DNA of 55,672 nt from Rhodospirillales bacterium (GCA_947473305.1 CANJCB010000025.1:1-55672); one strand, 5' to 3'. Shown: positions 45,927-54,853, counted from the first letter of the stretch. A program made the numbers and translations. The notes: generated by a model not told the origin, from the sequence alone.

Positions 45927-47063
45927 TCAGACGCCGAGCCAGTCGATCCAGGTCCCATGGGGATGAGAGCGGGCGACGAGCGTGCTGACCGAGCGGCCAC
46001 CCACCCGCCGCGAAAGGATCCAGTGGGAGCTGCCCGGTTGATCCGGGCTCGCGGAATCGTCGAGCGGAGGGGCCAGGTCGTCGCTGATCCGCAAAGCCGA
46101 TCCTTCGGCCGAAACCCAGCTTGCGCCCCGTTCGGCGACGAGGTCGTGAAGCGCCGTGACGTGCCGCTTTCGCGCCTCCTCGGACAGATAGGTCAGGACC
46201 CAGCTGTTGAGAATCACCGGATGCAGGGTCTCGTCTATGTTTCTCGCCCACGCGATGGTCGCAGCGGTGCAATCCTCGTGACGCGCGACACGCCAGCGCT
46301 GCTCCAAAGCGAGGGGAATCGCGGCGGAGAGCCGCTCGCGCCGCTCGGTGTCGGAGGGCCAGACGCAGGCCTTGAGCCAAGTCCTGTCGTCTTCGTTCGC
46401 GAGGTCGAGCGGGGCGACATCCACGCCCAGGCGCTCCACGACTGTTGGAGGTGTCGTCGCTTCCGAAGGCCGCCCGCCGCCGATGAAGCTCGACCGGATC
46501 GTCGGCGCGTTCCCGCGGGCGGCCTTGGCTGTCGCCGTAGCGCCGTAGTCATAGCCGTAGAAGTCCACGCCGAGATTGAGCCCCGCGCTCGACCCGAAAT
46601 CGAGGATGGCGACGCGCGCGCTGCCGGCAAGCGATGCGGCCAATTCGAGAACCGGCCAGAATGCGGCGCAGCGCCCGATCTCGTTCGTCTGCGTGGTCCG
46701 CGTGCCGATGAGGGCGAGCAGCGCGTCGCGGTGGCTCTGGGCGAAGTCGAGGAAAATTCGATGAAGCGCGTCGTCGACGGGACGTGAACCGCCGATGGAG
46801 GCGAAATAGTCGCCGAGCCGTTCGCTGGCCCCCAGCCGCAGGATCGTCGCATGGACCGCCGCGAGCAGGAGGTTGGGGCGGCGTTGCCTGACCTCCGCTG
46901 CGCTCAGGAGAGAAAGAAGAGCGGGTTCCTCGGCGCTGACGTGGCACAAAGCGACATAGAGCGGGTCATTGCTGCACTCCCGCTCGGCAAAGTATCGGAA
47001 GAAGCGCGCAAGCTGATCAATCTCGGCGGGGCCAAGCGGAGCAGTCATACGCAACGATAACAT
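45927..47063 (-). CDS. DUF2332 family protein
   Basis: A 378-residue protein of the DUF2332 type. LARFFRYFAERECSNDPLYVALCHVSAEEPALLSLLSAAEVRQRRPNLLLAAVHATIL is the family start; FWPVLELAASLAGSARVAILDFGSSAGLNLGVDFYGYDYG contains DFGSSAGLNL, a glycine loop like those of SAM-binding folds. HPVILNSWVLTYLSEEARKRHVTALHDL and a C-terminal WILSRRVGGRSVSTLVARSHPHGTWIDWL complete it. Function is unknown; a methyltransferase-like role is only suggested by the fold. ATG 47063 or 47048 may be the start; neither has a clear ribosome binding site. Confidence 0.85.
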   Translation of the reverse strand: MLSLRMTAPLGPAEIDQLARFFRYFAERECSNDPLYVALCHVSAEEPALLSLLSAAEVRQRRPNLLLAAVHATILRLGASERLGDYFASIGGSRPVDDALHRIFLDFAQSHRDALLALIGTRTTQTNEIGRCAAFWPVLELAASLAGSARVAILDFGSSAGLNLGVDFYGYDYGATATAKAARGNAPTIRSSFIGGGRPSEATTPPTVVERLGVDVAPLDLANEDDRTWLKACVWPSDTERRERLSAAIPLALEQRWRVARHEDCTAATIAWARNIDETLHPVILNSWVLTYLSEEARKRHVTALHDLVAERGASWVSAEGSALRISDDLAPPLDDSASPDQPGSSHWILSRRVGGRSVSTLVARSHPHGTWIDWLGV

Positions 47064-47217
47064 GGCTCGGATGGGATTATTGAACCGAATTCCGGGGGAA
47101 AATTGTAACGCCCTCCCCCACCCACCATGCTTGACTTCCCCTCCTGATCGCCCCGACAGTTACGGCGTCCTTAGATGATGCACCGCAACATGGACGCCCG
47201 CTCCCAGGAGAAAGCAT

Positions 47218-48321
47218 ATGACGGATCAAATGCATAAGCCCGCAAGACGCTCGCTGGACCGCCGGCAGTTCCTGTTGCATAGCGCCGCCGGGGGTGCTGC
47301 CTTGGCGGGGTCCTCCGCTGTCCTCGGCCGGGCGACCCAGGCTCAGGGCAAGACGGTCTCCGTCGCGAGCTACGGCGGCTTGATCCACGATCTGGAGGTC
47401 AGGCTCTACGCCAAGCCCTTCGAGGAGAAGACCGACATCAAGGTCACGATCGGCGACGGCGCCTCCATGGCGCTCGCCAAGCTCCAGAAGACCTCCGGCA
47501 CCGCGGCGCAATGGGACATCATCTCGCTCTCGGGTCCGGAATATATCGAGGCGGTCAAGGATGGCCTGATCGCGCCCTACGACTATTCGATCATCGACAC
47601 GAAGGACATCGTCCCGGCCTATAAGAAGTCGCATGGGATCCCCTTCTCGCTCTACCTCTTCGTCATGGCCTGGGACACGCGCCAGATCCCGGCGGACAAG
47701 GGGCCGCAAAGCTGGGCCGATTTCTGGGACACCAACAAGTTCAAGGGCAAGCGGTCGCTGCTCGCCAATATCGTGGACGGCTGCTCCCTGGAGATCGCGC
47801 TGCTCGCCGACGGCGTGCCGCTGGACAAGCTCTATCCGCTCGACGTGGACCGGGCCTTGAAGAGCCTGGAGCGGCTCGGGCGCAACAACATCATCTGGCA
47901 CAACACCAATGCCGAGCCCATGCAGCAGATCACCTCGGGCGCGGTTTCGCTCGCCACCTGCTTCAACGGAAGGGCGGTGAACGCCATCGCCGGGGGCGGG
48001 GCCGTCGCTTATAACTCCTTCAACGCGGGCGTCACCGGCACGGCCTATTGCGTCTCCACGGCCTCGGCGAACAAGAAGGAAGCCTTCGAGCTTCTGAACT
48101 ACATGCTCAACGCCGGCCCGGCCGGGGTCGAATACATCAAGACGACCCATTACACCGTGCCGAATATGGCGATCACCAAGCTCGTGCCGCAGGACATCGT
48201 GGACCAGCTCGCCACGAGCGATAAGCTCAAGGACAAGGTCTTCATCAAGGACAACGAATGGTGGGCCGCCAACCTCGCCCGGGTGACCGGCAAGTTCAAG
48301 GAATGGCAACTCGCCGGATAG
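47218..48321 (+). CDS. PotD-like ABC transporter substrate-binding protein, Tat-exported
   Basis: A 367-residue periplasmic binding protein. RSLDRRQFLLHSAAGGAALAGSSAVLGRATQAQG is a twin-arginine signal with cleavage near TQA|QG. TVSVASYGGLIHDLEVRLYAKPFEEKTDIKVTIGDGASMALAKL opens domain 1; ADGVPLDKLYPLDVDRALKSLERLGRNNIIWHNTNAEPMQQITSGAVSLATCFNGR is the block shared with the other two binding proteins of the region. It is the most diverged of the three. GGAG seven bases upstream supports ATG 47218. It is alone on the plus strand, between convergent/divergent minus-strand genes, without permease or ATPase genes. The ligand class (polyamine-like or organic acid) is inferred from family only. Confidence 0.9.
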   Translation: MTDQMHKPARRSLDRRQFLLHSAAGGAALAGSSAVLGRATQAQGKTVSVASYGGLIHDLEVRLYAKPFEEKTDIKVTIGDGASMALAKLQKTSGTAAQWDIISLSGPEYIEAVKDGLIAPYDYSIIDTKDIVPAYKKSHGIPFSLYLFVMAWDTRQIPADKGPQSWADFWDTNKFKGKRSLLANIVDGCSLEIALLADGVPLDKLYPLDVDRALKSLERLGRNNIIWHNTNAEPMQQITSGAVSLATCFNGRAVNAIAGGGAVAYNSFNAGVTGTAYCVSTASANKKEAFELLNYMLNAGPAGVEYIKTTHYTVPNMAITKLVPQDIVDQLATSDKLKDKVFIKDNEWWAANLARVTGKFKEWQLAG

Positions 48322-48345
48322 GCTCTCACACGCCAGGGGCGGCGG

Positions 48346-50031
48346 TTAGGGCCTGCCGCCCCGGGTGTAATGGACGGCCATCGCATCGTTGACGCTGTGG
48401 TCCGGCGTCTCGTCCTTCCACCGCACCGAGCCGAAGGGCCGCTCCAGCATGCGGCGGGTCCGCACCGGCTCGGCGCCGATGTGGAAGGCCGCGGCCTGCC
48501 GGTCCAGGGCGCGCTCGGCCTGGGTAGCGCGGTTGCGCTGGCGCAGGTAGTCGAGCCAGGTCGGGCAATGGAAGCGCTCGGTCCAAAGCTCGGGATCGGC
48601 GATGTCCCGCGCGATCGACCAGCCATAGGCGCCGTTGCGGCGGCGGAAGAGCTGGATGTCCTGCATCAGGCTGTGGAAGGGCCGCGCGTTTTCGGCAGCG
48701 ACGCGATATTCGATCTCCACCACGACGGGGCCGCTGCGCCCGGTCAACGCCAGCTTCACCTCGGGATCGGCCAGCATCTCGCCTTCCTCGCCCCTGGCGC
48801 CGACGCGCGGCAGGGGCAGCCACAGGCCGACCAAGGCCGAAGCCGCCATCAGGCCCGCGGAGACCAGCAGCGCGGCCTCGACCCCCGCCGCATCGGTCAG
48901 ATGGCCCCAGCCCCAGCTGCCGATGGCGATACCGCCGGAAACCGCCACCTGATAGGCGGCCAAGGCCCGGCCCGTCACCCAGCGCGGGGCGGAGAACTGC
49001 ACGCCGACATTGAACAGCGTCCAGGTCGTCGTCCAGACCGCGCCGGAGACCACCAGGGCGGCCGCCGTCAGAAGCGGCGAGGAACTCACGGCGACGATGG
49101 CGAAGGTGACGCCGATCCCCACCAGGCAGGTGCGAACGGCGGTCTCGCCGCTCATCCGCTTGCGCACTTGCGTGAAGTTGAGCGCGCCGATCACCGCGCC
49201 CAGGCCGAAGGCGCTGAGCATGATCCCATAGATCCAGGCGTCGCCATGGAGGAGGTCGCGCGCCACCAGCGGCATGAGCGCGGTGATCGAACTGCCGATC
49301 ACGCCCAGCATGGTGGTGCGCAGGAGGACGATCTTGATCGAGGGGGAATTGCTGGTGTAGCGCACGCCGGAAATCATCGCCCGGGTCAGCTTTTCGGGTG
49401 GCAGGCGCGACGGTTCGGCGACCCTCTTCCAGAGCAGCAGCGCCAGCATCAGCGGCAGATAGAGCAGCGCGTTGAGCCCGAAGGCCGCCGAGGCGCCGAT
49501 GCTCGCCACGACGATGCCGCCGACCGCGGGGCCGACGCTGCGGGCGATATTGTAGCTGATGCCGTTGAGCGCGATGGCCGAAGGAAGCGCCTCCTGCGAC
49601 ACCTGTTCGGTGACGGAGGATTGCCAGGCCGGCCCCATCAAGGCCATGCCGCAGCCCACCACGAAGCAGAAGGCCAGCAAGAGATTGGGCGTCGTCAGCC
49701 CCAAGCCGTCCAGCACGGTCAACGCGGTCGCCCCACAGACGGCGATCGACAGCGCCACCAGGCTCACGATCCGCCGGTCGAACATGTCGGCGATGGCGCC
49801 CGCCGGTATCGCGATGAACATGACCGGCAGGGTCAGGGCGGTCTGGACCAGCGCCACCCGATCCGCCGAGGAGGCCATCTGGGTCATGGCCCAGGCCGCG
49901 CCGACGCCCTGGATCAGGATGCCGAGGTTGGAAAGCACGCTGGCCATCCAGATCCGCCGGAAGGTCACGAATTGCAAGGGCGCCAGGATGCCATCGACGC
50001 TGGAAAACCAGGATTTACGGGTAACGCTCAT
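48346..50031 (-). CDS. MFS transporter with C-terminal soluble domain (MFS_3/EntS-like)
   Basis: A 561-residue protein. Residues 1-420 are 12-span MFS of the EntS/DUF894 type: LQFVTFRRIWMASVLSNLGILIQGVGAAWAMTQMASSADRVALVQTALTLPVMFIAIPAGAIADMFDRRIV is the family opening with motif A as GAIADMFDRR. Residues about 450-561 are soluble, VVVEIEYRVAAENARPFHSLMQDIQLFRRRNGAYGWSIARDIADPELWTERFHCPTWLDYLRQRNRAT, an antibiotic-monooxygenase-like ferredoxin fold found at the end of many members of this family. The frame is open to 50274, but ATG 50031 (preceded by AGGCGAG) gives the proper start. Export of a siderophore or drug is likely; substrate unknown. Confidence 0.87.
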   Translation of the reverse strand: MSVTRKSWFSSVDGILAPLQFVTFRRIWMASVLSNLGILIQGVGAAWAMTQMASSADRVALVQTALTLPVMFIAIPAGAIADMFDRRIVSLVALSIAVCGATALTVLDGLGLTTPNLLLAFCFVVGCGMALMGPAWQSSVTEQVSQEALPSAIALNGISYNIARSVGPAVGGIVVASIGASAAFGLNALLYLPLMLALLLWKRVAEPSRLPPEKLTRAMISGVRYTSNSPSIKIVLLRTTMLGVIGSSITALMPLVARDLLHGDAWIYGIMLSAFGLGAVIGALNFTQVRKRMSGETAVRTCLVGIGVTFAIVAVSSSPLLTAAALVVSGAVWTTTWTLFNVGVQFSAPRWVTGRALAAYQVAVSGGIAIGSWGWGHLTDAAGVEAALLVSAGLMAASALVGLWLPLPRVGARGEEGEMLADPEVKLALTGRSGPVVVEIEYRVAAENARPFHSLMQDIQLFRRRNGAYGWSIARDIADPELWTERFHCPTWLDYLRQRNRATQAERALDRQAAAFHIGAEPVRTRRMLERPFGSVRWKDETPDHSVNDAMAVHYTRGGRP

Positions 50032-50153
50032 CTCGCCTGCGACGCCTGCTTCAAGTGTCCGATCCGAATCGGGCCTGATTGGTCCATGAAACGGCGCGCT
50101 TGGGAAGCGGGTATCCGCCTCTTCGGTGAAATCGTGCGGGGAGGCCTTCCGGC

Positions 50154-50864
50154 CTACGCGCGGAGCGAGCCCAGATAATCCAGGGCCTTTTGCAGCGAAA
50201 TGACATCGGCGTATTTCGCATGCATGTCGAAGAGGTTCATCGCATGGGGCGCGTCGTGGCGGTCGAAGACGCAATCCTCGATCACCTGCATGCGGTAGCG
50301 ATAGGCCGCGCCCTCCACCACCGTCGACCGGACGCAGCCGCTGGTGCTTTCGCCCACCACCAAGAGGGTGTCGATGCCGAGGTAGGTCAGCTGTGCCGCC
50401 AGCGCCGTGCCCCAGAAGGCGCTGGGCGCGGTCTTCCGGAAGACGAATTCGCCCGGCAGGGGGGCGACCTCGTCGACGATGTCGCCGCCGCGCTTCTGAC
50501 GGTCGAGGGCGGCGGGATCGGTCGGGACGGAGGGCTTATGGGTCTCGCGGCTGGAGGCTTCGAGCCAGGCGGGGATCCCTGAATCCGTCAGCACGGTGAC
50601 ATGGAGGATCGGGAGGCCCGCCGCGCGGCTCGCCTGCAGAACCCGCTGGATCCGGGGCAAGGCGTCCCAGCCGTTCAGGCCGCAGCTGGAGGGCCAGGTT
50701 TTGACCGCCTCCATCAACGGCTCGGGCTTGTCGCCGAAGACCGCCCGGTAGAGATCGACCAGCAGCAGCGCCGGCTTCGACCCGAAGCCCACCCGCCGCT
50801 CGCGGAGGGTGGCGAGATGGGCCTTGTCCGCTTCGGAAAGATAGGGATCCCAGATGCGCGCCAT
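50154..50864 (-). CDS. isochorismatase family cysteine hydrolase
   Basis: A 236-residue member of the isochorismatase/nicotinamidase-like family. PALLLVDLYRAVFGD holds the catalytic Asp of the first strand; FVFRKTAPSAFWGTALAAQLTYLGIDTLLVVGESTSGCVRSTVVEGAAYRYRMQVIEDCVFDR has the catalytic Lys (in RKT) and the nucleophile Cys in TSGCVRST. These enzymes hydrolyse amides of small acids or carbamoyl compounds (for example N-carbamoylsarcosine or maleamate). ATG 50864 is chosen since MARIWDPYLSEADKAHLATL is the normal family start. The gene ends the unit that begins with the PotD-like gene at 51963, with 16 bases between them, so binding protein and hydrolase are probably cotranscribed. Confidence 0.87.
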   Translation of the reverse strand: MARIWDPYLSEADKAHLATLRERRVGFGSKPALLLVDLYRAVFGDKPEPLMEAVKTWPSSCGLNGWDALPRIQRVLQASRAAGLPILHVTVLTDSGIPAWLEASSRETHKPSVPTDPAALDRQKRGGDIVDEVAPLPGEFVFRKTAPSAFWGTALAAQLTYLGIDTLLVVGESTSGCVRSTVVEGAAYRYRMQVIEDCVFDRHDAPHAMNLFDMHAKYADVISLQKALDYLGSLRA

Positions 50865-50880
50865 TATCGGGCGATCCCGA

Positions 50881-51963
50881 TCACATCGCGATCCATTGGG
50901 TCCAGCGTTCCTTGATCCCGTCGAGCCGGGGGGCCAGCCAATTGGCATCGGGAATGAAGGCCTCCGCCAAGTGCTCGGGCTTGGTCGGCAGCTTGTCGGC
51001 GGTCTTGGCGTCGATGAACTTGAAGGCGTCGGGATGGGCCGGGCCATAGGGCAGCAGGTTGCAGAAAGCCGCCTGCCGGTCCGGGCGCGAGGCGAGCGCG
51101 ATATATTTCCAGGCGGCCTTGGCGCGGGGCGAGCCCTTGGAGACGAACCAATAGCTCCAATGGGTCTCCGCGCCATTCCAGACGATCTCCAGCGGCACGC
51201 CCTGGTCGATCAGCTCCTGGGCGCGGGCGGTCGGCATCTGGATCATATCGACCTCGCCGTCCTTGATGAGCTGCTGGGCTTGCGTGTTCTGTTCCCACCA
51301 GACTTTCACATGGGGCTTGATCTGATCCATCTTCTTGAAGGCGCGGTCGAGGTCCATGGGATAGACCTTGTCGAGCGGCACCCCGTCGGCCAGCAGCGCC
51401 TGCCCCAGCGCCGTCCAGGGCCGGTTATAGAAGGACCGCGCGCCGGGAAATTTCTTCACGTCCCAGAAGTCGGCCCAGTTCTTCGGCCCGCCCTGGGGAT
51501 ATTTGTCCTTCCGATAGGTCAGCGCGAAGGTCAGGGCCACGGCGGCGATGGCGCAGTCGCCCAGGATGTTCTCCTTCGGGATCTTACTGACATCCACGAC
51601 GGAATGATCGATCGGCTCCAACAGCCCTTCGCGCTTGGCCTGCTCGAACTCGCCGCCGTCGATGGTGCAGAAGTCCCATTCGTAATTGCTGGCCATGACC
51701 TGGGCCTTGCGCTTGGCGGTCACGACCGGCGTGACGGTGCGGACGGCGATGCCGGTTTCCTGGGTGAAGGGCTTGGAATAGGCCTCGATCTCGGCGTTGG
51801 TCCAGCTGCCGCCGTAGGTGTTGATGTAGACCGTGTTCTCCTGCGCGTGAAGCGCCGGACCCAGGATCGCGGGGGCCGCCAGCGCGCCGGCGCCGACACC
51901 CGCGCCGACAAGCAGCTTGCGCCGAGTGAGCGTGCCGGCCGAGAGTGAATGATCTTTTACCAT
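50881..51963 (-). CDS. PotD-like ABC transporter substrate-binding protein, Tat-exported
   Basis: A 360-residue periplasmic binding protein closely related to 43804-44886. TLTRRKLLVGAGVGAGALAAPAILGPALHAQ is a twin-arginine signal. NTVYINTYGGSWTNAEIEAYSKPFTQETGIAVRTVTPVVTAKRKAQVMASNYEWDFCTIDGGEFEQAKREGLLEPIDHSVVD and ADGVPLDKVYPMDLDRAFKKMDQIKPHVKVWWEQNTQAQQLIKDGEVDM correspond block by block to that paralogue, and both end ERW(T/A)QWIA. ATG 51963 is supported by the twin-arginine position. The isochorismatase gene follows 16 bases downstream and a 2-hydroxy-acid oxidase gene is divergent, which suggests import of a carbon or nitrogen source that these enzymes degrade. Confidence 0.9.
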   Translation of the reverse strand: MVKDHSLSAGTLTRRKLLVGAGVGAGALAAPAILGPALHAQENTVYINTYGGSWTNAEIEAYSKPFTQETGIAVRTVTPVVTAKRKAQVMASNYEWDFCTIDGGEFEQAKREGLLEPIDHSVVDVSKIPKENILGDCAIAAVALTFALTYRKDKYPQGGPKNWADFWDVKKFPGARSFYNRPWTALGQALLADGVPLDKVYPMDLDRAFKKMDQIKPHVKVWWEQNTQAQQLIKDGEVDMIQMPTARAQELIDQGVPLEIVWNGAETHWSYWFVSKGSPRAKAAWKYIALASRPDRQAAFCNLLPYGPAHPDAFKFIDAKTADKLPTKPEHLAEAFIPDANWLAPRLDGIKERWTQWIAM

Positions 51964-52030
51964 GTCCTGCGCTTTCTCTCGTTTTCGGGAAGGTGCCGCC
52001 GGTCTCCGGCCCGCGTATCTCCCCATAACG

Positions 52031-52044
52031 GTATATCGGTATAC
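52031..52044. promoter_or_regulatory. palindrome between binding-protein and hydroxy-acid oxidase genes
   Basis: GTATATCGGTATAC is a near-perfect palindrome (arms GTATA/TATAC) in an AT-rich patch 68 bases before the minus-strand start at 51963 and 140 bases before the divergent GTG at 52184. Its form fits GntR-type operators. Further TATACAATAGG follows. It could control one or both genes. No regulator gene lies adjacent. Confidence 0.45.
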
Positions 52045-52183
52045 AATAGGATACAACCCAATTTCCAGCCGTCTCGCGGCCGGGGAATCCCCGCGATCCG
52101 GGACCGGCCAACTTGTGGAGAAGGGCGGCGCGGGATAGGGTTCCCCAGAGGATTTCCGGAAGATTTCAGCCCAGGGAGGCAGG

Positions 52184-53452
52184 GTGCCCGATCAACTCTC
52201 GGCCGTCGCGCAAGCGCCGCGCGCCGCCGAACCCAGCGCAGCGGAGGCGGCGGAGCGCCTGGCCCTGAAGCGCCGCCTGCCGACCTCGGCGGATCTCAGG
52301 GCCGCCGCGAAGAAGCGGCTGCCGCATTTCGCCTTCGAATATTGCGACGGGGGCGCGGGCGGCGCCGACATCGGCATCGCGCGCAACAACGCGGCCCTCG
52401 ACGCCATCGAGATGGTGCCCCGCTACGGCAAGGTGATCGCCCCGCCGCCGGCCGATTGCACGCTCTTCGGCCGGCCCTATGCCGCCCCCCTCGGGGTCGC
52501 CCCCATCGGCGGGCCGGGCACGGTCTATCCGGGGGCGGAAACTTATATGGCCATGGCCTGCCAGGCGGCGGGGGTGCCCTATGTCCAAGGGCTGCTCTCG
52601 GGGATCTCGATCGAGGCGGCGGCGAAGCTCGCGCCGGATGTCGTGTGGCTGCAGCTCTATCGCTTTCCGCGCAACGACCACGCCATCGGCTTCGACCTCG
52701 TCAAGCGCGCCGAGGCGGCCGGGGTCCAGGCCTTGATGCTGACCCTCGACACCCCGATCCGCACGACCCGGCCGCGCGAGGTGAAAAGCGGGATCGGCAC
52801 GCCCTTTCGCCTGACCGCCCGGATGAAGCTCGACGCGCTCTCCTCGCCCCATTGGACGCGGGCGATGATCCGCACCGGCATCCCGCGCTTCGTCAATCTG
52901 ATCCCCTATATGGAGGGGGCGACCGACCTGGCGGCGGCGACCGCCTTCATGCAGCGCGAGGGCACCGGGGCCTTCACCTGGGAGGAGGTCGCGCGCTATC
53001 GCGACAGATGGAAAAGGCCCCTCCTGGTGAAGGGCGTGCTCCATCCCGAGGATGCGGAGAAGGCGGCGGCGCTGGGTCTCGACGGCATCGTCGTGAGCAA
53101 CCACGGCGGCCGCCAGATCGACGCCCTCCCCGCCCCCATCGACGTGCTGCCGGCCATCGCGGCGGCGGTCGGCGGCAAGCTGACCGTCGTCTACGACAGC
53201 GGCATCCGCTCCGGGGTGGATGTGGCGCGGGCCTTGGCGCTGGGTGCTGATCTCTGCCTCGCGGGCAAGGCCTTCCTCTGGAGCCTCGGCGCGCTCGGCG
53301 ACAAGGGACCGGGGCATCTCATCCGCCTCCTGGTCGAGGAGCTGCGCGCGACCCTGGGCCAGCTCGGCTGCGAGACGGTCCAGGACCTGCGCGAGGTGGC
53401 GCTGCGCCATCCCGGCGCCTATCGCGCGGAGGACTTCACCGCCCGCCGCTAG
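52184..53452 (+). CDS. FMN-dependent alpha-hydroxy-acid oxidizing protein
   Basis: A 422-residue TIM-barrel flavoenzyme (lactate/glycolate/mandelate oxidase family) that oxidises 2-hydroxy acids to 2-keto acids. LPTSADLRAAAKKRLPHFAFEYCDGGAGGADIGIARNNAALDAIEMVPRYGKVI is the family start with FxYxxGGA; YAAPLGVAPIGGPGTVYPGAE binds FMN; WLQLYRFPRNDH lies on strand 3; GLDGIVVSNHGGRQIDALPAPIDVLP holds the catalytic His and the FMN Arg (SNHGGRQ); VYDSGIRSGVDVARALALGADLCLAGKAFLW is the phosphate-binding end. GTG 52184 is preceded by GGGAGG. Divergent from the PotD-like unit; its 3' end overlaps that of the sigma gene by four bases. Confidence 0.9.
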   Translation: MPDQLSAVAQAPRAAEPSAAEAAERLALKRRLPTSADLRAAAKKRLPHFAFEYCDGGAGGADIGIARNNAALDAIEMVPRYGKVIAPPPADCTLFGRPYAAPLGVAPIGGPGTVYPGAETYMAMACQAAGVPYVQGLLSGISIEAAAKLAPDVVWLQLYRFPRNDHAIGFDLVKRAEAAGVQALMLTLDTPIRTTRPREVKSGIGTPFRLTARMKLDALSSPHWTRAMIRTGIPRFVNLIPYMEGATDLAAATAFMQREGTGAFTWEEVARYRDRWKRPLLVKGVLHPEDAEKAAALGLDGIVVSNHGGRQIDALPAPIDVLPAIAAAVGGKLTVVYDSGIRSGVDVARALALGADLCLAGKAFLWSLGALGDKGPGHLIRLLVEELRATLGQLGCETVQDLREVALRHPGAYRAEDFTARR

Positions 53453-54363
53453 GCCCTGGGTCCGGCCGCCTCCGCGAAAGCCCGGACATGGCGTAGCTTG
53501 TCCGGATTGCGGGTGACGTAGATGGCCTGGATGCGGCCGTCGCGGATGTCGAAGGCGGTGGTCTGAAGCTTCTCGCCCCGGTCGATGCTGACATAGCCCG
53601 GCAGCCCGTCGATCAGGGCGAACCGCAGGAGCTTCGGGCTGAAATCGTGCTTGCGCTTGAGGCCCGCATAGAGCCGCAGCAGCTTGGCCAAGCCCCGGAT
53701 CGGGTTGAAGAAGGCCAGCACCCGCCCGCCCCCGTCGGAGGTCAGCACCACATCCTCGGCCAAGAGGCCGCGCAGCGCCGTCACATCGCCGTCGCGCGCC
53801 GCCACGAAGAAGGCCTTGGTGATGCGCTCTGCCTCCGCCTCGTCGACCCGATAGCGGGGCTTGGCGTCCCGGACGTGCTTCCGGGCGCGCGACGCCAATT
53901 GGCGGACGGCGGCGGCATCGCGGTCGAGCGCGCCGGCCACCTCGCCCAGGGGCACGTCGAAAACGTCATGCAGCAGGAAGGCCGCGCGCTCCAGGGGCGA
54001 GAGCCGCTCCAGCGCCAGCATCAGGGTCAGGGTGATGTCGTCGGACGTCTCCTCGTCCCCGCCCGGGCCGTCGGTGCTGCCGACCAGGGGATCGGGCAGC
54101 CAGGAGCCGACATAGACCTCGCGCCGCGCCTTGGCCGAGCGCATGAGATCGAGGCAAAGCCGCGTCACAATCCGCGTGAGATAGGCCGCCGGCTGGTCCA
54201 CCGAGCCCTCGACCCTGGACCAGCGCAGCCAGGCGTCCTGCACCACGTCCTCGGCCTCGGCGAGCGAGCCCAGCATGCGATAGCCGAGACGCAGCAGCCG
54301 GGGCCGCTGCGCCTCGAAATCGGCCGAGGCGGTGTCAGGCCGCGTCACGGTGCTTCGCCCCAA
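53449..54363 (-). CDS. ECF sigma factor, ECF41 type, with C-terminal SnoaL-like extension
   Basis: A 304-residue sigma factor. Region 2 is FEAQRPRLLRLGYRMLGSLAEAEDVVQDAWLRW, region 4 LERLSPLERAAFLLHDVFDVPLGEVAGALDRDAAAVRQLASRARKHV. The extra C-terminal domain (about 190-304) carries DGGGR (in TSDGGGRVLAF) and NPDKL (in TRNPDKLRH), the two conserved motifs of ECF41 extensions that tune activity instead of an anti-sigma factor. The adjacent CMD gene is the usual ECF41 partner. The start is TTG 54363, or GTG 54348 (VTRPDTASADF), both inside the end of the CMD gene, so translation is coupled. Confidence 0.9.
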   Translation of the reverse strand: MGRSTVTRPDTASADFEAQRPRLLRLGYRMLGSLAEAEDVVQDAWLRWSRVEGSVDQPAAYLTRIVTRLCLDLMRSAKARREVYVGSWLPDPLVGSTDGPGGDEETSDDITLTLMLALERLSPLERAAFLLHDVFDVPLGEVAGALDRDAAAVRQLASRARKHVRDAKPRYRVDEAEAERITKAFFVAARDGDVTALRGLLAEDVVLTSDGGGRVLAFFNPIRGLAKLLRLYAGLKRKHDFSPKLLRFALIDGLPGYVSIDRGEKLQTTAFDIRDGRIQAIYVTRNPDKLRHVRAFAEAAGPRA

Positions 54364-54811
54364 GGGCCTTGGCCGGATGTTCCGCCCGCAGGCCGATGGC
54401 CACGCGGTTCCAGCCGTTGATCGACGCGATCATCCAGGTCAACTGCACCTGCTCGACCTCGGTGAACTGGGCCTTCACCGCCGCAAAGTCCGCATCGGGC
54501 GCGCCGGTCTCGGACACATGGGTCAAGGCCTCGGTCCAGCCGAGCGCCGCCCGCTCCCGCGCACTATAGAGCGAGGATTCGCGCCAGGCCGGCAGCATGT
54601 GGATGCGCATCTCGTCCTCGCCCATCCGGCGGGCGTCGGTCGCATGCATATGGAGGCAATAGGCGCAGCCGTTGATCTGCGAGGCGCGCAGCTTGACCAG
54701 CTCGCGAACCGCGGGCTCGATGCTGCTGTCGGCGAAGCTCTGCTCCAGCGCCAGCATCGCCTTGAAGCTGGCCGTCGCGAGGGTGTGGTAGTTGCTGATC
54801 CTTTGGCTCAT
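54335..54811 (-). CDS. carboxymuconolactone decarboxylase (AhpD-like) family protein
   Basis: A 158-residue AhpD/CMD-fold protein. VRELVKLRASQINGCAYCLHMHATDARRMGEDEMRIHML contains the redox motif CxxC followed by His (GCAYCLHMH), typical of alkylhydroperoxidase-like members; WRESSLYSARERAALGWTEALTHVSE is the second conserved helix pair. In ECF41 clusters this gene is the main target of the sigma factor and probably has a redox function. ATG 54811 is the family start; the frame is open far upstream but unconserved. It overlaps the sigma factor start. A promoter of ECF41 type lies at 54854-54881. Confidence 0.9.
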   Translation of the reverse strand: MSQRISNYHTLATASFKAMLALEQSFADSSIEPAVRELVKLRASQINGCAYCLHMHATDARRMGEDEMRIHMLPAWRESSLYSARERAALGWTEALTHVSETGAPDADFAAVKAQFTEVEQVQLTWMIASINGWNRVAIGLRAEHPAKALGAKHRDAA

Positions 54812-54853
54812 CTCTGGTCTCCCGAAGCGTGCTTGCTTGCACGACACGGATAA

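Noticed and set aside
48370-50178. 602-residue plus-strand frame opposite the MFS gene
   Set aside because: Composition is His/Arg/Gln/Gly-rich with no fold signature; the minus strand is a clear MFS protein.
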